NCBI GenBank assembly: GCA_900542425.1
Contig: UQNQ01000004.1
Location: 54,242-118,241 of the forward strand
DNA from: an uncultured Eubacteriales bacterium
GTDB taxonomy: Bacteria > Bacillota > Clostridia > Oscillospirales > CAG-272
Direction: 5' to 3'
DNA: 64,000 nt
Shown: positions 25,700 through 32,697 of the stretch, one piece after another
Position numbering within the stretch: position 1 is the stretch's first letter
Layout: each line of letters starts with the position of its first letter
Position numbers and translations under genes: made by a program
The notes under the pieces: generated by a model
What the model was told of the DNA's origin: nothing
Database searches by the model: none
Seen by the model: only the letters and a program-made list of their open reading frames with translations

Positions 25700-26232
25700 G
25701 CACAACAGAGATTTTGATTGCAGGCTTTGGCGGACAAGGGATTTTGTTTGCCGGAAAATTTCTCGCATACAAAGGAATGCTGGAAGAAAAGCAGATCAGC
25801 TGGCTGCCGTCTTATGGCCCCGAGATGCGCGGCGGAACGGCAAACTGCAGTGTGATTATCAGCGATACGCCGGTCGGCTCTCCGATTGTTACGACTCCGA
25901 ATGTTTTGATGGTGATGAATCTGCCGTCCTTTGATAAATATGAGAATGACGTTGTGAAAGACGGAATTATTCTTGTGGACAGCACTTTGATCGAGCGGAA
26001 AGCATCGCGGGATGATGTCAGTGTGTTTTACATTCCCGCAACGCAGATGGCGCAGGACGCAGGTGTTCCGACTCTTGCCAATATGATTATGGTAGGTAAG
26101 CTTCTGCGGGAATGTCCTGGGATGGATTATGAAAATACAGAGGCAGCGCTTAAAAAGGTTGTTTCCGCAAAACATATGGATCTCTTTGATTTGAATCTGA
26201 AAGCGATTGACATGGGGTATCACTTTGTCTGA
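25696..26232 (+). CDS. vorC: 2-oxoacid:ferredoxin oxidoreductase gamma subunit
   Basis: A 178-residue gamma domain protein: AGFGGQGILFAGKFLAYKG near the N-terminus, SYGPEMRGGTANCSVIISD, and a C-terminal half with MNLPSFDKYEND. It closes the operon, overlapping beta by four bases, and a strong terminator follows. All four subunits are full length and free of frameshifts. Confidence 0.92.
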   Translation: MSTTEILIAGFGGQGILFAGKFLAYKGMLEEKQISWLPSYGPEMRGGTANCSVIISDTPVGSPIVTTPNVLMVMNLPSFDKYENDVVKDGIILVDSTLIERKASRDDVSVFYIPATQMAQDAGVPTLANMIMVGKLLRECPGMDYENTEAALKKVVSAKHMDLFDLNLKAIDMGYHFV

Positions 26233-26241
26233 TTCCGTGGG

Positions 26242-26276
26242 AAATCTCTCAGGCTTTTTTGCCTGGGAGATTTTTT
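26242..26276 (+). terminator. Terminator of the oxidoreductase operon
   Basis: AAATCTCTCAGGC and GCCTGGGAGATTT arms around six T residues, followed by a T run. Confidence 0.88.
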
Positions 26277-26300
26277 CTTTGGAACATGCTGTCAAAGTTC

Positions 26301-26329
26301 TTGACAAACAGGGGTAACTGCGTTATAAT
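26301..26329 (+). promoter_or_regulatory. Promoter of the HTH-TPR/ABC operon
   Basis: Perfect consensus: TTGACA (26301-26306), 17 bases, TATAAT (26324-26329). Confidence 0.85.
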
Positions 26330-26386
26330 AATCCGGATAGTAAATGAGCTTTACAAGGGGAAGGAGCGGCGGTCAGCCGGAAAACC

Positions 26387-27241
26387 ATGTTTGGAAAAAA
26401 AATCAAAGAGCTTCGTCTCGAAAAAAAGATGACACAGGCAGAGCTTGCAAAGGGAATTATTACTCGGAATATGCTCAGCCAAATTGAAAACGATGTGGCG
26501 TCTCCGTCCGTTTCGACCGCATGCGAGCTTGCAAAACGGCTGAATACACCGCTGGCTTATTTTTTTGCAGATTCCGGAACGCTTGATGATTATCGGAAAA
26601 TGGATGCGATAGGTAAAATCAAACAACTGTATGCGTCAAAAGAATATGAAAAATGTCTCTCAAAGATAAAATCGCTTGGTGTATACGATGATGAAACAGA
26701 GTTCATTTTTACCAAGGCAAGTCTTGCACGCGGAATTGAGATGTATCGGGCGGGTTGTCTGGAAAGTGCTCGTTCCTATTTTCAGAGCGTGCTGTCTCAT
26801 GCGGGAGAAAGTCTGTATAGTAGTTCGGAACTTGAAAATACGGCGGTACAGTATCTTGAGGCCATTTCATGGATTTATTCGGACGGGGAAACGAAAATCG
26901 AAGTTTTTGAAGAAAACGATGCGGATAGAAGGAATGTCCTTGCAGATCTTGCATATATCCAAGCGGTATCTTCGGGGAAAACGGCATTTGCATACAGCGA
27001 GGATGATTCTCCGTATGCCAAGCATCTTGATGCACGCGCCAATATGGAAAGAGGAGATTTTCAGAGGGCGGCAAAAAAGCTGCGGGAACTGACAGCCGGT
27101 GACATAGAAGACCAATACGCAGTCGTGAAATATTGTGCTTTGCGTGATTTAGAGATTTGTATGAGCCGAGAAGGCGATTATAAAAGTGCTTATGAATGCG
27201 CAAGTGAAAGGCTTGCTCTTTTTCATCAAATGAACAAATAA
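26387..27241 (+). CDS. HTH regulator with C-terminal TPR-like region (RRNPP/Rgg-like architecture)
   Basis: A 284-residue protein. Residues 1-65 form a Cro/CI-type HTH (GKKIKELRLEKKMTQAELAKGIITRNMLSQIEND). The remainder is all-helical with TPR-like repeats (KSAYECASERLALFH near the end). This layout is shared by peptide-sensing RRNPP regulators and by other XRE-TPR proteins. It is 18 bases upstream of an ABC exporter, so it may control export. The ATG has only a weak ribosome site; AAGGAG lies 22 bases away. No peptide gene was found nearby. Confidence 0.78.
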   Translation: MFGKKIKELRLEKKMTQAELAKGIITRNMLSQIENDVASPSVSTACELAKRLNTPLAYFFADSGTLDDYRKMDAIGKIKQLYASKEYEKCLSKIKSLGVYDDETEFIFTKASLARGIEMYRAGCLESARSYFQSVLSHAGESLYSSSELENTAVQYLEAISWIYSDGETKIEVFEENDADRRNVLADLAYIQAVSSGKTAFAYSEDDSPYAKHLDARANMERGDFQRAAKKLRELTAGDIEDQYAVVKYCALRDLEICMSREGDYKSAYECASERLALFHQMNK

Positions 27242-27259
27242 AAGGAAATATAATAGATA

Positions 27260-28978
27260 ATGCTGAAACGATTTATTAAGTATTATAAACCTCATAGAAA
27301 ACTTTTTGCACTGGATATGATTTGCTCTTTTCTGCTTTCCGCGTGCGATCTTTTCTATCCGATGATCACAAGATCCATGCTGAATGACTACATACCGAAT
27401 AAGAAGCTTCGTGTTTTAATTGTGTGGGGCGTGATTCTTCTTGTCATTTACCTGATTAAAATGGGATTTAAGTATTTTATTCAATATTACGGGCATGTTG
27501 TCGGTGTCCGTATGCAGGCAGATATGAGAAAAGAAGCTTTTGATCATCTTGAAAAGCTGCCGTTTTCCTATTTTGACAACAATAAAACGGGCTCGATTAT
27601 GTCGCGTATTATCAATGATCTTCAGGAAATTGCGGAACTTGCTCATCATGGACCGGAGGATCTTATTGTTTCCATCTTTTTGCTGATTGGTTCCTTTATT
27701 CTGATGGCAACGATCAATCTTCCTCTGACGCTGATTATTTTTGCATGTATTCCGATTTTGGTTATTTTTGCGGCAAGAAAACGTCTGAAAATGAGTCACG
27801 CTTTCGCCGAGTCGCGCGCCGAGGTTGCGGAGGTCAACGCAACGCTGGAAAACAGCATTGCCGGCGTTCGTGTATCCAAAGCATTTGACAATGCGGCATA
27901 TGAGAGTGAAAAATTTAATCGGTTCAATAAACGGTTTGTCGGAGCAAAGTCGAAAGCATATCGTGCTATGGCGGAATTTTTCGGAGGAAACGGTTTTATT
28001 GTCGATTTTTTAAATGTTGTGATTTTGGTGGCAGGCGGAATTTTTACATATAACGGCTATATTGATTTCGCAGATTTTGCTTCTTTTATCATTTTTGTCA
28101 ACATATTTATGACCCCGATTCGGAATCTTATCAATTTTGTTGAGCAGCTTCAGGACGGTATGAGCGGTTTTGTCCGTTTTTGCGAGCTGATGGATACGCC
28201 GGTGGAAAAAGATGCGGACGATGCACGGGAACTGGAAAATGTGAAGGGAAAAATCGTATTTGATCACGTCAGATTTTCCTACGCTGAGGGAGAGAAAGAG
28301 ATTCTCTCAGATATTGACCTTGTGATAGAACCTGGCGAGACGGTGGCTCTTGTTGGACCATCAGGCGCCGGCAAGACGACGATGTGTCATATCCTGCCTC
28401 GGTTTTATGACATCACGGGAGGAAAAATTTTGATTGACGGACAAGATATCTCGGCAGTGACGCATGCTTCTTTGCGAAGAAATATCGGAATTGTAACACA
28501 GGACGTATTTCTTTTTACCGGGACAATTTATGAAAATATTGCTTATGGCAAAGAGGGAGCCACCCGCGAGGAAGTGGAAGATGCCGCAAAGCTTGCCAAT
28601 ATTCATGACTTTATTGTCTCACTGCCTGATGGATACGATACCTTTGTCGGAGAGCGCGGCGTCAAGCTGTCCGGCGGGCAGAAGCAACGTATTTCCATTG
28701 CGCGTGTGTTTTTAAAAAATCCTGCCATTCTGATTCTTGATGAGGCGACAAGCGCGCTCGACAATGCGACGGAGATTTTGATCCAAAAGTCTTTGGATTT
28801 GCTTTGCCGAGGTCGTACAACGATTGTTGTTGCCCACAGACTTTCCACTGTCAAAAATGCGGACGAGATTGTTGTGATGACGGATGAGGGAATTCAGGAG
28901 CGGGGCAGTCACTCGGCACTTCTTGAAGCCGGAGGCATTTACGCGGAACTTTATCGGTCGCAGTTTGCATCCGTATAA
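27260..28978 (+). CDS. ABC transporter, fused permease and ATPase
   Basis: A 572-residue type IV (exporter) ABC half-transporter. About six membrane helices lie in residues 15-310. The ATPase has Walker A GPSGAGKTT (near 365), Q-loop VTQDVFLFTG, signature LSGGQKQR, Walker B ILILDEATSALD and the H-loop VAHRLST. It works as a homodimer or with an unknown partner to export drugs, lipids or peptides; substrate unknown. No peptidase domain is present. It is in an operon with the HTH-TPR regulator and a DUF951 gene. Confidence 0.95.
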   Translation: MLKRFIKYYKPHRKLFALDMICSFLLSACDLFYPMITRSMLNDYIPNKKLRVLIVWGVILLVIYLIKMGFKYFIQYYGHVVGVRMQADMRKEAFDHLEKLPFSYFDNNKTGSIMSRIINDLQEIAELAHHGPEDLIVSIFLLIGSFILMATINLPLTLIIFACIPILVIFAARKRLKMSHAFAESRAEVAEVNATLENSIAGVRVSKAFDNAAYESEKFNRFNKRFVGAKSKAYRAMAEFFGGNGFIVDFLNVVILVAGGIFTYNGYIDFADFASFIIFVNIFMTPIRNLINFVEQLQDGMSGFVRFCELMDTPVEKDADDARELENVKGKIVFDHVRFSYAEGEKEILSDIDLVIEPGETVALVGPSGAGKTTMCHILPRFYDITGGKILIDGQDISAVTHASLRRNIGIVTQDVFLFTGTIYENIAYGKEGATREEVEDAAKLANIHDFIVSLPDGYDTFVGERGVKLSGGQKQRISIARVFLKNPAILILDEATSALDNATEILIQKSLDLLCRGRTTIVVAHRLSTVKNADEIVVMTDEGIQERGSHSALLEAGGIYAELYRSQFASV

Positions 28979-28999
28979 ACGGGGGAGGAATATGTCGCC

Positions 29000-29197
29000 A
29001 TGGTGATAAAAAAATTTGATGTCGGTGATATTTTGGAAATGAAAAAAGCACATCCGTGCGGTTCCAACCGTATGAAGGTTCTGCGTACCGGCTCGGATAT
29101 CCGGATTCTATGTCTCGGATGCGGACGTGATGTCACGGTTCCGCGGGAAAAGCTTGAAAAAAATATCCGGCGGATTCTTCCTCCCGATGTTCATTGA
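29000..29197 (+). CDS. DUF951 family small protein
   Basis: A 65-residue protein with the family pattern FDVGDILEMKKAHPCGSNRMKVLRTGSDIRILCLGCGRDVTVPR, which includes three Cys, two in LGCGR-like zinc-ribbon style context. DUF951 proteins are widespread in Firmicutes and of unknown function; RNA or nucleic-acid binding is often suspected. GGGAGGA lies 11 bases before the ATG. It follows the ABC gene by 21 bases. Confidence 0.85.
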   Translation: MVIKKFDVGDILEMKKAHPCGSNRMKVLRTGSDIRILCLGCGRDVTVPREKLEKNIRRILPPDVH

Positions 29198-29281
29198 CGG
29201 CAAAAATCACAATTTTGAAGATGTCCATTTGGCACATTTATATAAAATTAAAAAAAGAGTGTAAATTATCCTTGAAAACGC

Positions 29282-29310
29282 TTGAAAATCTCGAGAAAAC
29301 AGTGTATCAT
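29282..29310 (+). promoter_or_regulatory. Promoter of the small P-loop protein gene
   Basis: TTGAAA (29282-29287), 17 bases, TATCAT (29305-29310). Confidence 0.7.
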
Positions 29311-29385
29311 ATAAGTAACAAACGGTACCGTGATGACGAGTAGCGGTACTTGGCAAAATCATTCCGTCAAGAAAGAGGTTTTATT

Positions 29386-29793
29386 GTGGTTAAACTCATT
29401 ATCGGTCTTAAGGGCACAGGAAAAACAAAAACTCTTATCGGTATGGTCAATTCTTCGGTTGATTCTTCCAATGGATCAGTTGTATGCCTTGAAAAGGGCG
29501 ATAAACTTCGTTACGATATCAAATATCAGGCACGTCTGATTGATGTTGACGAATACGGTGTTGACGATGCGCAGGCGCTGTACGGTTTTATTGCCGGAAT
29601 TTATGCGTCCAACAGCGATATTACGCATATTTTTATTGATTCGGCAATTAAAATGTGTCAAAAAGATATGGAATCATTCTCAACATTTGTGCGGGAAACG
29701 GTAGCTTTTGCTGAAAAATGGAACATTGATATTGTCATGACCTCGTCTGTGACAGAGGATATGCTTCCTGATGATATCAAGAAATATCTTTAA
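29386..29793 (+). CDS. Small P-loop NTP-binding protein of unknown function
   Basis: A 135-residue protein from a GTG start placed seven bases after AAAGAGG. Walker A is GLKGTGKT (residues 7-14); a hydrophobic strand ending in Asp (THIFIDSA) could be Walker B. No further domain is present, so it resembles a stand-alone P-loop core. An in-frame TTG at 29350 has no ribosome site. It has its own promoter and terminator. No partner gene suggests a role. Confidence 0.72.
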   Translation: MVKLIIGLKGTGKTKTLIGMVNSSVDSSNGSVVCLEKGDKLRYDIKYQARLIDVDEYGVDDAQALYGFIAGIYASNSDITHIFIDSAIKMCQKDMESFSTFVRETVAFAEKWNIDIVMTSSVTEDMLPDDIKKYL

Positions 29794-29804
29794 GTGAGAA
29801 TTGT

Positions 29805-29834
29805 AAAAAGCCGGTGAGATGCACCGGCTTTTTT
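29805..29834 (+). terminator. Terminator after the P-loop gene
   Basis: AAAAAGCCGGTG-AGATG-CACCGGCTTTTTT hairpin. A second, weaker AAAAAGATTTCC...GGAAGTCTTTTT hairpin at 29849-29882 may serve the convergent HTH gene. Confidence 0.87.
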
Positions 29835-29890
29835 ATTTTAATGAAATAAAAAGATTTCCTTTTAAGGAGGAAGTCTTTTTTTGTTTATAT

Positions 29891-30130
29891 TTAAGGTTTT
29901 TGTACCGGAGGGGCGCTGATATCGGATTCCTCATTTAAGCCGACAAGATAATCCAAAGAGACATGATAATATTTTGCAAGCTTGATTGCAGCCCACAGTG
30001 GGAGTTCTCTATCACCGTGTTCATAACGCTGATATACCGTGAGATGCATATTTAGGTATTGCGCGATTTCACGCTGTGTTTTATCATGATCTTCTCTTAA
30101 ATCCCGAATACGTAAGGAACTGTACATCAT
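29891..30130 (-). CDS. Cro/CI-type HTH regulator (copy A)
   Basis: A 79-residue single-domain HTH protein (RIRDLREDHDKTQREIAQYLN, YQRYEHGDRELPLWAAIKLAKYYHVSLDYLVGL). It is a close paralogue of the protein at 31583-31816: residues differ at few positions across the whole HTH. The leaders of both genes also match (TTATAATNNATGGTAAAT...CTGTA). GGAG precedes the ATG. It is divergent from the Cys-rich gene at 30529 and probably controls it or itself through CCATATRG sites. Confidence 0.85.
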   Translation of the reverse strand: MMYSSLRIRDLREDHDKTQREIAQYLNMHLTVYQRYEHGDRELPLWAAIKLAKYYHVSLDYLVGLNEESDISAPPVQKP

Positions 30131-30204
30131 TATGTTTCAACTCCTGTAAATACAGTATTTACCATAAATTATAATAGAATCCTTGCTGTATTCTCTTTTT
30201 GGAT

Positions 30205-30215
30205 GCCATATGGTG
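30205..30215. promoter_or_regulatory. Operator-like site CCATATRG, copy 1
   Basis: GCCATATGGTG, upstream of HTH copy A. Matches the sites at 30451-30461 and 31495-31505 in the near-palindromic core CCATATRGYG. Confidence 0.45.
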
Positions 30216-30450
30216 TTATCATTTTGAAAGGGTAAAAGTTATATCTTTCCATTTTAAATCGTTATTCACAAAAAAGTAAATATTTTCATATCCTATAACA
30301 ATTTTTAGAAAAGAATTTACGTCCGTCTTTTTCCAAGATAATTTTTATATGGAAAAGCAGAAAGAATATGGATACCGTGGAGCTTTGATTGTGATTAGAT
30401 ATATTTGTACAGGGAGAAAGAAAAACTTCACATTTCTTTTTTTGTAACAT

Positions 30451-30461
30451 ACCATATAGCG
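30451..30461. promoter_or_regulatory. Operator-like site CCATATRG, copy 2
   Basis: ACCATATAGCG, 68 bases before the Cys-rich gene start. Confidence 0.45.
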
Positions 30462-30528
30462 AGGAGGAAGTTTGAAACGAAAGCTTTTCTCCAACAAATC
30501 AATTTGATTATTTCGGAGGGAGAATTTT

Positions 30529-31374
30529 ATGCCAGATATCAGAAATACCTCGCCGATCTGCGGCGGACCGGGCCGTGATTCGGTATATATAGACACCAAT
30601 AGAATCCTCGATAGCTGCCGTGACAAGGACTGCTATGAGGATGTAGTCGTTTATCTTTCGGATGTGGGAAGCGATCTGATTGACAGAAGCGGAAGTGTGC
30701 GTACCAAAAGTGCCAAAGTAATTTGTGCAAACATACAGGTTGATACCGTACCGTTCAATCGTGGCTTTTATCAGGTCAGCATTACGATGTATATTAAAAT
30801 TGTATGCGAAGTATGTGCCTGCATCGGAAGACCGCAGGAGGTTGAGGGTATTGCTGTTGTAGAGAAAAAAGTCATTCTTTACGGCAGTGAAGGAAATGTT
30901 AATATATTCAAGAGCGAACCCGGAGCACAGAACTTCTGTGGTTGTTCCTGCGCAGAGCAGCCCGGAACCAATCTGCCGATTGCCGTATTTGAGGTAGTTG
31001 ATCCGATTGTTCTCAACACCAAAATTGTAGAGGCATGTGAATGCCGCGGCTGTCATCAGAGTCTGTCTGCTGCGGATCTTCCTGAATCTGTATGCAGCTG
31101 CATCAACGGAAGAATCTGCTGTGAACCGGCAGGGAAGATTCTTACAGTATCACTCGGTTTCTTCTCCGTCGTGAGAATTGAGCGTCCGGCTCAGTATCTT
31201 GTTCATGGAACGGAATATACGGTTCCTGAGAAGGAATGCGTATCTCCGACAACGGATGATCCATGTAAAATGTTTAAGCACATGGCTTTCCCGATCAATG
31301 AATTTTATCCGCCGTCCCTTTGTGATGTTAAGGGAAGCACAGATAACGATGGTTGCGGTTGCGGAAGAAAATAA
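30529..31374 (+). CDS. Conserved clostridial Cys-rich protein of unknown function
   Basis: A 281-residue soluble protein with about 23 Cys. It opens with PICGGPGRDSVYIDTNRILDSCRDKDCYED and contains VPFNRGFYQVSITMYIKI and VILYGSEGNVNIF, and it ends CGCGRK. Similar proteins occur widely in spore-forming Clostridia; I recall the pattern but no assigned function. No signal peptide or membrane helix. Cys density suggests metal binding or disulfide cross-linking, for example in a spore layer, but this is a guess. It is flanked on both sides by paralogous HTH regulators. GGAGGGAG precedes the ATG. Confidence 0.75.
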   Translation: MPDIRNTSPICGGPGRDSVYIDTNRILDSCRDKDCYEDVVVYLSDVGSDLIDRSGSVRTKSAKVICANIQVDTVPFNRGFYQVSITMYIKIVCEVCACIGRPQEVEGIAVVEKKVILYGSEGNVNIFKSEPGAQNFCGCSCAEQPGTNLPIAVFEVVDPIVLNTKIVEACECRGCHQSLSAADLPESVCSCINGRICCEPAGKILTVSLGFFSVVRIERPAQYLVHGTEYTVPEKECVSPTTDDPCKMFKHMAFPINEFYPPSLCDVKGSTDNDGCGCGRK

Positions 31375-31387
31375 AGTAGCTTTTATC

Positions 31388-31419
31388 AAGCCCTCCTTTC
31401 AAAAAATGGGAGGGCTTTT
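31388..31419 (+). terminator. Terminator after the Cys-rich gene
   Basis: AAGCCCTCC / GGGAGGGCTT arms, loop of about ten bases, then T residues. Confidence 0.83.
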
Positions 31420-31494
31420 CCTTTTTTGGAAATAATAAATGATAAAAAATAACAAAAAATTAGAAAATACAATGAATTTCATCCACGATTCAAC

Positions 31495-31505
31495 ACCATA
31501 TAGTG
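31495..31505. promoter_or_regulatory. Operator-like site CCATATRG, copy 3
   Basis: ACCATATAGTG upstream of HTH copy B; the next 20 bases also resemble those after copy 1. Confidence 0.45.
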
Positions 31506-31582
31506 CTATTGTAAAAGGTAGAAAAGAAGATTTATTATAATAAATGGTAAATTCTGTAACAGAAGAATCGGGAGGAAAAATT

Positions 31583-31816
31583 GTGTATTTTTACCATCGT
31601 ATCCGTGATTTAAGAGAAGATCATGATAAAACACAGCGTGAGATTGCTCAGTATCTCAATATGCAGGTTACGGTTTATCAGCGTTATGAACGGGGGGAAC
31701 GGGAGATTCCGCTTTGGGCGGCCATCAAACTAGCACATTATTATCGGGTTTCCTTGGATTATCTGGTTGGACTTACGGATTGTACGGAACCGTATCCGAC
31801 GTATTCCTGGCTTTAA
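31583..31816 (+). CDS. Cro/CI-type HTH regulator (copy B)
   Basis: A 77-residue HTH protein, close paralogue of copy A at 29891-30130 (RIRDLREDHDKTQREIAQYLN identical). The frame is open from an ATG at 31544, but that lies in the stretch homologous to the untranslated leader of copy A. The GTG at 31583 follows GGGAGG by seven bases and matches the copy A start region, so it is chosen. It probably binds the same CCATATRG operators. Confidence 0.83.
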   Translation: MYFYHRIRDLREDHDKTQREIAQYLNMQVTVYQRYERGEREIPLWAAIKLAHYYRVSLDYLVGLTDCTEPYPTYSWL

Positions 31817-31966
31817 TGGGGGCGGAAAGAAAAATGAAAATAAAACTAGAAAGTACATTGAGTCTTTTGTGATTTTTGAGACAGAAAAGGAAAAGACAGA
31901 GCGTTGGTCTGAAAAATAATAAAAAAGGGATATACATCGGTTTTTTAAATAGTTGTGCATGTCCTC

Positions 31967-31994
31967 TTGCATTTTTTCTTTTTTGTGATATAAT
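31967..31994 (+). promoter_or_regulatory. Promoter of queT
   Basis: TTGCAT (31967-31972), 16 bases, TATAAT (31989-31994), immediately before the preQ1 aptamer. Confidence 0.7.
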
Positions 31995-32002
31995 ATCTCG
32001 CA

Positions 32003-32043
32003 GTGAGTTCGTAACCATCCTCACTTAAAACAAAACTAAGGAG
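32003..32043 (+). promoter_or_regulatory. preQ1-I riboswitch
   Basis: The stretch has the class I layout: P1 GTGAG/CTCAC, loop TTCGTAACCATC, then an A-rich tail TTAAAACAAAACTAAGG that folds back in a pseudoknot. The ribosome site AAGGAG of queT is the end of the aptamer, so preQ1 binding should hide it and stop translation. The downstream gene being a queuosine-precursor transporter confirms the call. Confidence 0.88.
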
Positions 32044-32053
32044 AAAAATCACA

Positions 32054-32551
32054 ATGAAACACAAAAGCCTGCGTTATTTAACGCAAGGAGCGACTATTGC
32101 CGCTCTTTATGTCCTTTTTACTTATCTTTCTTCGCTTATGGGACTTGCAAGCGGAGTGATTCAGTTCCGACTTTCCGAGGCGCTTTGCATTTTGGCGTGC
32201 TTTACGCCGGCAGCGATTCCCGGGCTATATGTTGGATGTCTGCTTGCCAATATTCTTACGGGCTCTATTTTATGGGATATTCTTTTAGGCCCGGTTGCCA
32301 CCCTGATTGGCGCTGTCGGCACATGGCTTTTACGCCGGACTCAGAATCCGTATCTTGCGGTTTTGCCGCCGATTTTGGCCAATATGCTGATTGTTCCACT
32401 TGTTTTGAAATACGCATATGCGGCCGAGGAAGCAATACCATATCTCATGCTTACGGTTGGCATTGGAGAGATCGTGACATGCGGTATTTTGGGTGTTATG
32501 CTGTATTATCTTATCCGGCGGTACCGAAAGCCTCTTGGCTTGGACACGTGA
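32054..32551 (+). CDS. queT: QueT family queuosine-precursor transporter
   Basis: A 165-residue membrane protein with about five helices. QueT signatures are VIQFRLSEALCILACFTPAAIPGLYVGCLLANI and GSILWDILLGPVATLIGAVGTW. QueT is thought to be the substrate-binding membrane component for uptake of preQ1 or related 7-deazapurines, working with an ECF energising module encoded elsewhere. It is controlled by the preQ1 riboswitch whose tail contains its ribosome site, and it is followed by a strong terminator. Confidence 0.93.
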   Translation: MKHKSLRYLTQGATIAALYVLFTYLSSLMGLASGVIQFRLSEALCILACFTPAAIPGLYVGCLLANILTGSILWDILLGPVATLIGAVGTWLLRRTQNPYLAVLPPILANMLIVPLVLKYAYAAEEAIPYLMLTVGIGEIVTCGILGVMLYYLIRRYRKPLGLDT

Positions 32552-32560
32552 AGATGAAAT

Positions 32561-32600
32561 AAAAGGTCTGCTCTTCTACTTGAAGAGCAGACCTTTTGTT
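32561..32600. terminator. Bidirectional terminator after queT
   Basis: AAAAGGTCTGCTCTTC / GAAGAGCAGACCTTTT, 16-base arms. It can also end the convergent GH29 transcript. Confidence 0.87.
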
Positions 32601-32697
32601 TTTCCGGCAAATCCATCAAAATCAAATCTTTGTGATGAAGAGAAAAAAACATTTCGTTAGAAAATAAAATTGCTCATAACCATAAGGTTAAATATCT

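Larger units (their letters stand above)
30131..30528. other. AT-rich intergenic region between HTH copy A and the Cys-rich gene
   Basis: About 400 bases without a gene. It holds the leader of HTH copy A with palindrome CTGTAAATACAG (about 30143-30154), the operator-like GCCATATGGTG (30205-30215) and ACCATATAGCG (30451-30461), and the ribosome site GGAGGGAG before 30529. Confidence 0.5.
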
